Positions 26,364 to 34,620 of a DNA stretch of 64,000 nucleotides are shown piece by piece (position 1 is the first letter of the stretch; each line of letters starts with the position of its first letter). The DNA is taken from contig NZ_QVMM01000001.1 of NCBI RefSeq assembly GCF_010501065.1, positions 282,974 through 346,973 on the forward strand. Direction: 5' to 3'. The notes under the pieces are model-generated. The model was not told the origin of the DNA and searched no databases. It saw only the letters and a list, made by a program, of their open reading frames with translations. Both the position numbers and the translations under genes were made by a program. Origin of the DNA: Dysgonomonas sp. 216. GTDB lineage: Bacteria; Bacteroidota; Bacteroidia; Bacteroidales; Dysgonomonadaceae.

Positions 26364-27494
26364 ATGAATTTCGAATTACAATATACCGATAGTCAATCCA
26401 ATGCCCGGGCAGGATTGATAACAACCGATCACGGACAGATAGAAACGCCTATATTTATGCCCGTAGGCACACAGGGGGCAGTGAAAGCTGTTCATATGAC
26501 CGAACTGCAAACCGATATACAGGCCCAGATAATATTAGGCAATACATACCATCTCTATCTTCGTCCGGGGCTCGATATATTGAGACAAGCCGGAGGCTTA
26601 CATAAATTTAATAGCTGGGATAAGCCTATATTAACCGATAGTGGAGGCTTTCAGGTGTTCTCGTTAGCCGAGAACCGCAAGCTAACCGAAGAGGGAGCAA
26701 TATTTCGTTCGCATATCGATGGCTCGAAACACATGTTTAGCCCTGAATCGGTAATGGATATAGAACGAACTATTGGTGCCGATATTATTATGGCATTTGA
26801 TGAATGTACTCCGGGCGATGCAGACTATGGGTATGCAAAAAAATCGTTGGAGTTAACAGAGCGTTGGCTCGATCGTTGTATAACTCGTTTTAACGAAACC
26901 GAGTGCGAATACGGCTACAAACAGAGCCTCTTTCCAATTGTTCAAGGCTGTGTATACCCCGATTTGAGAAAAAAGGCAGCCGAAAATGTTGCATCGAAAG
27001 AAGCAGATGGTAATGCCATAGGAGGGTTGGCGGTTGGCGAGCCTACCGAAAAAATGTATGAAATGATAGAGGTTGTAAATGAAATACTGCCTCAAAACAA
27101 ACCTCGCTATTTGATGGGGGTAGGAACTCCCGCCAATATACTGGAAGCCATTGAACGGGGTGTTGATATGTTTGATTGTATTATGCCAACCCGTAATGGA
27201 CGAAACGGACAGATATTTACCAAAAACGGAATAATAAATATGCGTAATGCCAAATGGGCTAACGACTTTTCGCCTATCGAAGAAGATGGCGCTTCGTTTG
27301 TCGATACACTTTACACAAAGGCATATTTACGTCATTTATTTATTGTTAATGAAATTTTAGCTTTACAAATAGCGTCAATTCATAATCTTGCCTTTTATTT
27401 GTGGTTGGTTAAAGAAGCCCGTAAACACATATTGAACGGCGACTTTAAACAATGGAAAAACGGTATGGTCGAAAACGTGTCGAGAAGGATTTAG
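26364..27494 (+). CDS. tgt: Queuine tRNA-ribosyltransferase (Tgt), zinc cysteines absent
   Basis: Tgt exchanges guanine-34 of tRNA anticodons (His, Tyr, Asn, Asp) for a queuine precursor. The 376-residue protein carries IETPIFMPVGTQGAVKAV, ILGNTYHLYLRPG, LTDSGGFQVFSL, the nucleophile region VDMFDCIMPTRNGRNGQ, and AYLRHLF with IHNL. In standard bacterial Tgt a CxCxxC zinc loop precedes AYLxHL; here it reads GASFVD (about residues 308-313), so all three cysteines are missing although the later histidine is kept. The fold is otherwise complete. The gene sits between the CNNM transporter and an LptF/G permease, 1 bp from the latter. Confidence 0.92.
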   Translation: MNFELQYTDSQSNARAGLITTDHGQIETPIFMPVGTQGAVKAVHMTELQTDIQAQIILGNTYHLYLRPGLDILRQAGGLHKFNSWDKPILTDSGGFQVFSLAENRKLTEEGAIFRSHIDGSKHMFSPESVMDIERTIGADIIMAFDECTPGDADYGYAKKSLELTERWLDRCITRFNETECEYGYKQSLFPIVQGCVYPDLRKKAAENVASKEADGNAIGGLAVGEPTEKMYEMIEVVNEILPQNKPRYLMGVGTPANILEAIERGVDMFDCIMPTRNGRNGQIFTKNGIINMRNAKWANDFSPIEEDGASFVDTLYTKAYLRHLFIVNEILALQIASIHNLAFYLWLVKEARKHILNGDFKQWKNGMVENVSRRI

Positions 27495-27495
27495 A

Positions 27496-28572
27496 ATGAT
27501 ATCAATTTTAGATAAATACATAATGAAAAAGTTTTTGGGAACTTATTTGTTCTCAATACTTCTCATTATATCCATATCGGTAGTTTTCGACTTGAACGAA
27601 CAATCGGACAAGTTTATAAAGAACGATGCGCCTTGGCAAGCCATTGTGTTTAAATATTACCTGAACTTTATACCGTATTACGCAAATCTATTTAGCGCAT
27701 TATTCGTTTTTATAGCCGTTATATTCTTTACTTCGAAGCTTGCCGATAATTCGGAGATTATAGCTATGCTCTCCACCGGAATGAGTTTTAAACGCCTGAT
27801 GAAGCCTTATATGCTGTCGGCTGGTATTATTGCTATAGTTTCGTTTATTTTAACGAGTTTTATTATACCTCCGGCCAATGTAATAAGGATAGATTTTCAG
27901 AATAAGTACATAAAAAACAAAAAAACCGACTATGCCGACCGTATACAATTACAGGTCGAACCGGGAGTTATATTATACATCGGATCATTTTCGGATAAGG
28001 ACAAGAAAGGCAGTAATGTGTCGCTCGATAAGTTTGAAGGAAAAGAGCTTGTTTCGCGTTTAACCGCAAAACGTATACAATACGATTCGGCATATCAATG
28101 GACTTTACACGATTATTCTATCCGTACTTTTGACGGGCGTAGAGAATATATAACAGTGGGCGATAAAATTGATACCACATTAACCATTATGCCGCGTGAT
28201 TTCCTTATATCGGTTAACGATTTTGAGCAAATGCCTACTCCTCGATTATATAATTATGTTGAACGCCAGAAGGATAGGGGGATAGGGCAAATACAATCGT
28301 TCGAAATAGAATTTCACAAACGTTTTGCATCCATTGCTTCGGCTTTTATTCTTACTATAATCGGGGCATCTTTGTCGTCGCGGAAGGTTAAAGGCGGCAT
28401 GGGGCTTAATATAGGTATAGGGTTGTTGCTAAGTGTGTCTTATATCTTGTTTATGACAATAAGCTCAACGTTTGCAGTGTCGGGTATGGTTAGCCCTTTT
28501 ATTGCCGCATGGATTCCGAATGTTGTGTTTGCTCTTATCGCAGCCTATTTATACACGAAAGCTCCTAACTAA
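27496..28572 (+). CDS. LptF/LptG family permease (YjgP/YjgQ)
   Basis: This 358-residue inner-membrane subunit belongs to the LptBFG transporter, which extracts lipopolysaccharide and feeds the Lpt bridge. It has two N-terminal helices plus one around 100-125, a periplasmic beta-jellyroll-like domain (about 135-260), and three C-terminal helices ending in SGMVSPFIAAWIPNVVF. The coupling region after the first helix (TSKLADNSEIIAMLSTGMSFKRLMKPYML) is typical. The window contains a second member at 41691-43742, so the pair probably supplies LptF and LptG; which is which cannot be told. Its 3' end overlaps the convergent ORF at 28549-28827 by 24 bp. Confidence 0.9.
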   Translation: MISILDKYIMKKFLGTYLFSILLIISISVVFDLNEQSDKFIKNDAPWQAIVFKYYLNFIPYYANLFSALFVFIAVIFFTSKLADNSEIIAMLSTGMSFKRLMKPYMLSAGIIAIVSFILTSFIIPPANVIRIDFQNKYIKNKKTDYADRIQLQVEPGVILYIGSFSDKDKKGSNVSLDKFEGKELVSRLTAKRIQYDSAYQWTLHDYSIRTFDGRREYITVGDKIDTTLTIMPRDFLISVNDFEQMPTPRLYNYVERQKDRGIGQIQSFEIEFHKRFASIASAFILTIIGASLSSRKVKGGMGLNIGIGLLLSVSYILFMTISSTFAVSGMVSPFIAAWIPNVVFALIAAYLYTKAPN

Positions 28573-28827
28573 ATAATCAGTTCCGTTTGATAACAATAAT
28601 GCAAGCTGCTCGTTTTCTGTAGCCAGTTTGTTTATTAATATGTCTTGATTTTCGCCTAAAGCTTCAGGTATAAATATAAGAATACCCGAGTGAAATTCTG
28701 TGTTTGCAATTTCTTTGTCGAAAGGGAAGTATCTTTCGATAAAGCCATCTTCATTTAGCTCAAATACAGTTTTTTCAAGAAGAGTATTGGGATAAATAAA
28801 AGTATAATGTGAGTAATATCTTTTCAA
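28549..28827 (-). CDS. Conserved-looking small hypothetical protein
   Basis: These 92 residues begin MKRYYSHYTFIYPNTLLEK, followed by VFELNEDGFIERYFPFDKEI and FHSGILIFIPE. The strand pattern resembles the N-terminal composite beta-domain of amidohydrolases, which would make it a truncated relative, but the metal-binding part is missing and I cannot confirm the link. It starts 11 bp after the DUF4296 gene and ends in a 24-bp convergent overlap with the LptF/G permease gene, so it is the last gene of the ileS-lspA operon. Codon use matches its neighbours, which supports a real gene. Confidence 0.55.
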   Translation of the reverse strand: MKRYYSHYTFIYPNTLLEKTVFELNEDGFIERYFPFDKEIANTEFHSGILIFIPEALGENQDILINKLATENEQLALLLSNGTDYLVRSFRV

Positions 28828-28838
28828 ATCGAAAATGT

Positions 28839-29855
28839 TTATTGGGCAAGGCTCTTATCTTTAACTTCCTTTAGTTCATTAACATCTTTCAGCCTTATTG
28901 TGTTTTCATCCCTTTTATCTTTGGATTGGGGTTGAGGTATCTGACGCTCTTTAAAGTTATTTCTGCGCCTGTTTGCCGAATTGTCAATTCTATCGTTGCT
29001 TATAGGAGTGTCAGTATTTATAAGTCGTTTTTCGTTAACAACAGGAGTTGTTCTTGTAATGGAATCAGAGCTAATACGATGTGTTATTTTTTGCAGGGGT
29101 TCTTCTTTCGTTTCATCTACCGATATACGTGTTGAATCGTATTTCAATGTTATATTATATAATAATACTCTTGATTTTATATCCAATGAGTCTGCATAAA
29201 CATAACCCGATATGTAATTTAATGCCCTGTCGTTAAGGAGCGTATTGGATATGGAATAAAACGAAGAATCGTTTAAAGAGTGTGATACTATAATATTAGT
29301 ATCGGCATACTCAAATAGCATCGATAAATTTACTTTCGAACTATCCGGTACTCCTAATATATTAAAATCGATAGAAAATACAGATGGATTTTCTTTTCTT
29401 ATAGCAAAAGAATCGATGTTGAAGGCTACAAATGGCCTGTCTTTACTTAGATAAGTGTAAGATGGTAAAATACCGCTACTTTTCGAATCTCTGGCGTCCG
29501 AACTTCTTCTGTATATCTTATCTACGTCTAAATGTTGTCTTCTTAGGCGAGCTGTAACAGAATCATTTACACGTACATACATTTCGATATGATCGGCATA
29601 CCAAACGAGAGACGAATCGAGCACCTCTTTTGTTATCTTATGTTTTTGAAATATGTCGTTTAGTAGAGCTTCTTTTTGTTGGTCTGTATTAAACACCCCC
29701 GCTTTGTTTTGCATAAGAGCCTGCGCTAATTGCAGGTCGTATAATACATCTTCCATTTTGCCTCTCGACATAACATATTCGTTGTTGTTACACGATTGTA
29801 GGCCGGCAAACAGGCAGAAGCCCAAAATATAATATAAAACCTTATTTCTTTTCAT
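28839..29855 (-). CDS. DUF4296 lipoprotein
   Basis: This 338-residue protein has a lipoprotein signal peptide (lipobox LQSC, lipidated Cys22). The DUF4296 domain (about 28-115) includes MSRGKMEDVLYDLQLAQAL and ITKEVLDSSLVWYADH. A central beta-rich part and a charged, low-complexity tail of about 90 residues (Arg, Lys, Asp, Asn, Gln) follow. It is likely outer-membrane or periplasmic. Its start overlaps the 3' end of lspA by 14 bp, a Bacteroidota arrangement that links a lipoprotein with the lipoprotein signal peptidase. Function unknown. Confidence 0.8.
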   Translation of the reverse strand: MKRNKVLYYILGFCLFAGLQSCNNNEYVMSRGKMEDVLYDLQLAQALMQNKAGVFNTDQQKEALLNDIFQKHKITKEVLDSSLVWYADHIEMYVRVNDSVTARLRRQHLDVDKIYRRSSDARDSKSSGILPSYTYLSKDRPFVAFNIDSFAIRKENPSVFSIDFNILGVPDSSKVNLSMLFEYADTNIIVSHSLNDSSFYSISNTLLNDRALNYISGYVYADSLDIKSRVLLYNITLKYDSTRISVDETKEEPLQKITHRISSDSITRTTPVVNEKRLINTDTPISNDRIDNSANRRRNNFKERQIPQPQSKDKRDENTIRLKDVNELKEVKDKSLAQ

Positions 29856-30477
29856 CAGGTTTTTGAGTTTGCATCGACTCGCTCAGAGTATTTCTGTAAA
29901 AAATGAGCAATAGTACTATTCCTACCGATATAGCTGAATCGGCTATATTGAAGATAGGACTAAAGAATATAAACTGATCGCCTCCCACCACAGGAAACCA
30001 CGATGGATAAGTGCCATTGAATAATGGGAAATACAGCATATCTACCACTCTGCCATGCATCCAGTCGCCATATCCTTCGCCAATAGAAACAAATGATGCA
30101 ATGTGGGATGGTGTGCTTGCCGAGAATATTTCGCCGTAGAATACACAATCGATAATGTTACCGAAAGCGCCGGCTAATATAAGAGCAATACAAGCTATAA
30201 AACCGTTTTTGTAGCCTTTTTTTACCAATAAGAATAAGTAGTAGGATATAAATATAACTGCAATTATCCGGAATAATGTAAGGAATAATTTGCCCCCGAT
30301 TTCGAGCCCAAAAGCCATTCCGGGATTTTCTACAAAACAGATTTTAAACCAACTGGCGATTTCTATCGATTCGCCATAAAACATATTGGTTTTTACCCAT
30401 ATTTTAGATGCTTGATCAATTATTATAACTAAGAATACAACAATAAAAGCTACAGTTCCCTTTGATAATTTAGGCAT
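29842..30477 (-). CDS. lspA: Lipoprotein signal peptidase II
   Basis: LspA cleaves signal peptides of lipid-modified prolipoproteins in the inner membrane. This version has 211 residues, longer than the usual 160-170, with four helices. The two catalytic aspartates lie in GAFGNIIDCVF (D110) and FNIADSAI (D180), and the N-terminal DQASKIWV and FVENPGMAFGL motifs are present. The extra length lies in a periplasmic loop (about 115-170, rich in Ser, Gly and aromatic residues), common in Bacteroidota. It is operonic with the dksA-like gene (107 bp upstream) and with DUF4296 downstream. Confidence 0.93.
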   Translation of the reverse strand: MPKLSKGTVAFIVVFLVIIIDQASKIWVKTNMFYGESIEIASWFKICFVENPGMAFGLEIGGKLFLTLFRIIAVIFISYYLFLLVKKGYKNGFIACIALILAGAFGNIIDCVFYGEIFSASTPSHIASFVSIGEGYGDWMHGRVVDMLYFPLFNGTYPSWFPVVGGDQFIFFSPIFNIADSAISVGIVLLLIFYRNTLSESMQTQKPDEKK

Positions 30478-30584
30478 TTTTATCTGTGTTATTTTGCGCT
30501 GAAGATAGTACTTGTAAAATGTTAATTAACCCAAAGGCAACTCCCGTGTAGGAATTGCCTTCAGATTAAATACTTTGTTCTCTG

Positions 30585-30965
30585 TTACTTAATGCCACTA
30601 TTTTTAGCTTCGATGCTTAGTGTGGCATGAGGAACAGCTCTTAGGCGTTCCTTTGGTATAAGTTTGCCTGTTTCGCGGCATATTCCGTATGTTTTGTTCT
30701 CGATACGTATAAGAGCCGATTGCAAGTTCTGAATAAACTTCATTTGGCGTTGCGCCAATCGTCCAGCTTCTTCTTTCGACAATGTAGATGCACCCTCTTC
30801 CAATACTTTGAATGTTGGAGATGTATCCGTTACGTCGTTTCCGTCCGAGTTCATAATGGTAGCCTTCAACATATCATATTCCTCTTTTGCTTTTTGTAGC
30901 TTATCGAGAATAATGGCACGGAATTCGTCTAACTCCAAATCCGAATATCTTGTTTTTTCAGCCAT
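30585..30965 (-). CDS. DksA/TraR-like protein, single-cysteine type
   Basis: This 126-residue protein has a coiled-coil N-terminal part (about 8-90) and a C-terminal DksA/TraR zinc-finger-like segment YGICRETGKLIPKERLRAVPHATLSIEAK. Only one of the four zinc cysteines remains, so it probably folds without zinc, as reported for the C-less DksA variants of other phyla. DksA proteins modulate RNA polymerase with ppGpp. It starts 40 bp after the ileS stop and is followed by lspA, the usual Bacteroidota order ileS-dksA-lspA. Confidence 0.82.
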   Translation of the reverse strand: MAEKTRYSDLELDEFRAIILDKLQKAKEEYDMLKATIMNSDGNDVTDTSPTFKVLEEGASTLSKEEAGRLAQRQMKFIQNLQSALIRIENKTYGICRETGKLIPKERLRAVPHATLSIEAKNSGIK

Positions 30966-31005
30966 AATATAACCCTCCTGTTCGTTTAGTTAATACTGTG
31001 TGTTT

Positions 31006-34000
31006 TTAAGCTTTTTCGACTACAATGTTTAGTTTGTAATCGTCAATTTCTATTTCTGTTCCTTGCAGTTCTGTTGCCATTTCTATTTTATCTGCCAGAA
31101 CCTGTATTGCAATATAATCATAAAATTGCTGAACTGCGCTATTTATTTCTTCTATTTCTGTAATTTTTACAAAAATTCGGTCTGTAATATCAAAACCGTT
31201 CGATTTTCGCAGATTTTGTATGCGGTTCACCAGTTCGCGCGCGATACCTTCTTTTCTTAAATCGTCTGTTACAGTTATATCTAGAGCTACAGTCAGGCGC
31301 CCTTCGTTTGCTACTAACCATCCGGGAATATCTTCCGATATAATTTCTACATCGTTAAGTTCGATAGTCGCAAGTTGTCCTTCGATGTCGAACCCGAATG
31401 AGTCTTTTTGTTCAAATTCAATTATTGCTTCCTGAGGCATATCTTGAATTGCAGCAGCTAACTGTTTCATGATTTTTCCGTAACGGGGACCAAGTTTTTT
31501 AAAATCGGGTTTGATTTTCTTTACAAGTATTCCGGCCGCATTGTCTACGTAGTTAAGCTCTTTAACGTTAACTTCGTTCAATACTAAATCCCTTACAGCC
31601 TCGATTGCTTTCTGCTGATGCCCGTCGATAACAGGAACCATTATTTGAGCTAAAGGTTGGCGCACTTTTATGTTTACTTTCCGGCGAAGAGCTAATACCA
31701 TCGATGATATATCCTGAGCTATCTTCATCCGTTCTTCCAAGTCTTTATCTATTACATTTTCGTTGAAAGCAGGAAAGTCTACTAAATGCACCGATTGAAC
31801 TTTACCGCCGGTAAGATCGCAATATAGTTTGTCTGCATAGAAAGGCGAAATCGGAGCCATTAGGCGGGCAACAGTTTCGAGACAACAATATAATGTTTGG
31901 TAAGCCGAAAGCTTATCTTGAGTCATTTCGCCACCCCAGAAACGTTTGCGATTCAAACGTACATACCAATTGCTCAAATTGTCGTTCACAAAATCGGATA
32001 TAGCACGTCCGGCTTTCGTCGGTTCGTAACTGTTGTAATATTCATCAACCTCTTTTATCAGTGTATTGAGTAATGATATAACCCAACGGTCTATCTCTGG
32101 TCGTTCCGAGACTGGGATTAATTCGCTGTTGCAGTCGAAATTATCGACATTGGCATATAAAGCGAAAAACGAATATGTATTATATAATGTTCCGAAGAAT
32201 TTCCGACGCACTTCTTCCACACCGGTAATGTCGAATTTTAGATTATCCCATGGCGAGGCGTTTGTTATCATGTACCAGCGTAATGGGTCGGAACCGTATT
32301 TCTCGATTGCCTCGAACGGATCAACTGCATTACCCAAACGTTTCGACATTTTGTTTCCGTTTTTATCTAACACCAATCCGTTTGATATGACATTTTTAAA
32401 CGAAATACTGTCTTTCACCATTGTTGATATTGCGTGTAATGTAAAAAACCATCCGCGGGTTTGATCTACACCTTCGGCAATAAAATCGGCCGGATATATC
32501 TTAACAAAATCTTCGGCCTTTATGTTCGGGTAAAATACTTGAGCAAAAGGCATCGCTCCCGAGTCGAACCACACATCTATAAGGTCAGTCTCGCGCTTCA
32601 TTGGTTTACCCGATGGCGATACTAATATTATGTTATCGACATACGGACGGTGCAAATCTATCTTATTATAATTGTCGAGCGATAAATTTCCGAGATTAAA
32701 ATCAGTCCATGGAATTTCTTTCATAAATCCGGCATCAACCGATTTTTTCATTTCTTTATACAGGTCTTTTAACGAACCTATACACAGTTCTTCTTTCCCG
32801 TCTTCTGTTCGCCATATTGGAAGTGGCGTTCCCCAATAGCGGCTACGGCTAAGGTTCCAATCTTGTAGATTTTCGAGCCATTTGCCGAAGCGTCCCGATC
32901 CTGTCGACTGGGGTTTCCAGTTTATAGTGTTGTTTAGTTCAATTAACCTGTCTTTACAAGCGGTAGTACGTATAAACCAACTGTCGAGCGGATAATACAA
33001 TACAGGCTTATCGGTGCGCCAACAGTGCGGATAATTATGCACATGTCTTTCGATACGGAATGCCTTGTCCTCTTTTTTTAGCATAAGACAAATATCGAGG
33101 TCGAGCGACGAGTCTTTTTCTGTTAAAGTATCGTCGTATTCATTTTTTACATAGCGCCCTGCAAACTCGTTGTATAAATCTGTATTTATGTTTGCTTTCA
33201 CATAGTTGGCATCAAGGTCTTCCACCTTAAAATATTTACCTGTAAGGTCTACCATCGGACGTTGGTTGCCATCTTTATCGAGTAGCATTAATGCAGGAAC
33301 ATTGTTTGCTTTGGCAACTTTTGCGTCGTCGGCTCCAAAAGTTGGAGCTATGTGAACAATACCTGTTCCGTCTTCGGTAGTTACAAAATCGCCAACAATA
33401 ACTTTAAATGCATTCTCGCCCGGATTTACCCATGGTATCAATTGTTCGTATTCGATACCTTCCAGATCCGAACCTTTCCACTCGGCAACTACTTTATAAG
33501 GAACAAGTTTATCTCCTTCCTTATAATCCTCAAGGGCAATGCCTTCGGCTTTTGGATTAAACAAACTGTGAAGCAATGCTTTTGCAGCAACAACGGTCAT
33601 TGGGTTGCCTGTGTATGGATTGTACGATTGTACGGCAACATACGCAATATCGCCACCTATGGCAAGAGCCGTGTTAGATGGTAATGTCCAAGGGGTTGTT
33701 GTCCATGCAAGGAAATAAGGTGTTCCGAATCCTGTCATTTCGGGTTTCGGAGTTTTTATCTTAAATTGAGCTATACAAGTTACATCTTTAACATCGCGGT
33801 ATGCTCCGGGCTGATTAAGTTCGTGTGTACTTAGTCCGGTACCGGCTGCAGGCGAATATGGTTGTATTGTGTAGCCTTTGTATAAATATCCTTTATCGTA
33901 TAACTGTTTAAGCAAATACCAAAGAGTTTCGATGTAGCGGTTGTCGTATGTTACATACGGATCGCTCATATCGACCCAATAACCGATTTTGCGGGTAAGA

Positions 34001-34404
34001 TCTTCCCACTCGCGTGTATATTTCATTACCTCCTTACGGCAGGCATTGTTATAATCGTCAACCGATATTTTTTTTCCTATATCTTCTTTTGTTATACCAA
34101 GAGCTTTTTCGACAGCCAGCTCTACGGGTAATCCGTGTGTGTCCCATCCCGCTTTACGATTTACCAGATAACCCTTCATGGTTTTGTAACGACAGAAAAT
34201 ATCTTTTATGGCACGGGCCATCACGTGATGAATACCCGGCATACCATTTGCAGAAGGAGGACCTTCGTAAAAAACAAAAGTGGGCGACCCTGAACGAATG
34301 TCAAGGCTTTTTTGGAATATATCTTGTTCCTCCCACTTTGTCAGAATTTCCTTGTTTACTTCTGACAAGTCAAATTTATTGTATTCCGCAAATTTTTTGC
34401 TCAT
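31006..34404 (-). CDS. ileS: Isoleucyl-tRNA synthetase
   Basis: This 1132-residue class I synthetase charges tRNA-Ile. The HIGH-type motif GPPSANGMPGIHH lies near residues 48-60. The CP1 editing domain occupies about 200-420 (WTTTPWTLPSNTALAI; GTGIVHIAPTFGADD). The KMSKR loop is in LDKNGNKMSKRLGN, and the anticodon-binding domain includes NLSNWYVRLNRKRFWG. It matches the long, eukaryote-like IleS form that lacks the zinc-binding C-terminal finger and is typical of mupirocin-tolerant lineages. That gives a family-level expectation only. It heads the minus-strand operon down to 28549. Confidence 0.96.
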   Translation of the reverse strand: MSKKFAEYNKFDLSEVNKEILTKWEEQDIFQKSLDIRSGSPTFVFYEGPPSANGMPGIHHVMARAIKDIFCRYKTMKGYLVNRKAGWDTHGLPVELAVEKALGITKEDIGKKISVDDYNNACRKEVMKYTREWEDLTRKIGYWVDMSDPYVTYDNRYIETLWYLLKQLYDKGYLYKGYTIQPYSPAAGTGLSTHELNQPGAYRDVKDVTCIAQFKIKTPKPEMTGFGTPYFLAWTTTPWTLPSNTALAIGGDIAYVAVQSYNPYTGNPMTVVAAKALLHSLFNPKAEGIALEDYKEGDKLVPYKVVAEWKGSDLEGIEYEQLIPWVNPGENAFKVIVGDFVTTEDGTGIVHIAPTFGADDAKVAKANNVPALMLLDKDGNQRPMVDLTGKYFKVEDLDANYVKANINTDLYNEFAGRYVKNEYDDTLTEKDSSLDLDICLMLKKEDKAFRIERHVHNYPHCWRTDKPVLYYPLDSWFIRTTACKDRLIELNNTINWKPQSTGSGRFGKWLENLQDWNLSRSRYWGTPLPIWRTEDGKEELCIGSLKDLYKEMKKSVDAGFMKEIPWTDFNLGNLSLDNYNKIDLHRPYVDNIILVSPSGKPMKRETDLIDVWFDSGAMPFAQVFYPNIKAEDFVKIYPADFIAEGVDQTRGWFFTLHAISTMVKDSISFKNVISNGLVLDKNGNKMSKRLGNAVDPFEAIEKYGSDPLRWYMITNASPWDNLKFDITGVEEVRRKFFGTLYNTYSFFALYANVDNFDCNSELIPVSERPEIDRWVISLLNTLIKEVDEYYNSYEPTKAGRAISDFVNDNLSNWYVRLNRKRFWGGEMTQDKLSAYQTLYCCLETVARLMAPISPFYADKLYCDLTGGKVQSVHLVDFPAFNENVIDKDLEERMKIAQDISSMVLALRRKVNIKVRQPLAQIMVPVIDGHQQKAIEAVRDLVLNEVNVKELNYVDNAAGILVKKIKPDFKKLGPRYGKIMKQLAAAIQDMPQEAIIEFEQKDSFGFDIEGQLATIELNDVEIISEDIPGWLVANEGRLTVALDITVTDDLRKEGIARELVNRIQNLRKSNGFDITDRIFVKITEIEEINSAVQQFYDYIAIQVLADKIEMATELQGTEIEIDDYKLNIVVEKA

Positions 34405-34438
34405 AACTGGTCTTTTTCTGTTAACTTAAAAATTGGCG

Positions 34439-34446
34439 CAAATATA
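34439..34446 (-). promoter_or_regulatory. Probable -7 box for ileS operon
   Basis: The minus strand reads TATATTTG, matching TAnnTTTG, about 35 nt upstream of the ileS ATG at 34404. No -33 element is obvious. Confidence 0.5.
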
Positions 34447-34541
34447 ATAAAATTGAGTGTATTTATTTATGTTTTTAGACATAATTATAGCCGGTTATTC
34501 TTATTGCTCAAAATTAGTTAAGGCAAACTTTTATTTTTTAT

Positions 34542-34549
34542 TACATTTG
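34542..34549 (+). promoter_or_regulatory. Probable -7 box for the Wzi-like gene
   Basis: TACATTTG matches TAnnTTTG. It lies 71 nt before the ATG at 34621, in the gap divergent from ileS. Confidence 0.45.
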
Positions 34550-34620
34550 TAAATTAAGTTATTTATGCACATTGCACGTATGTTATAGTTTTAGACCAAT
34601 AAACACTTAAAACAAGATTT

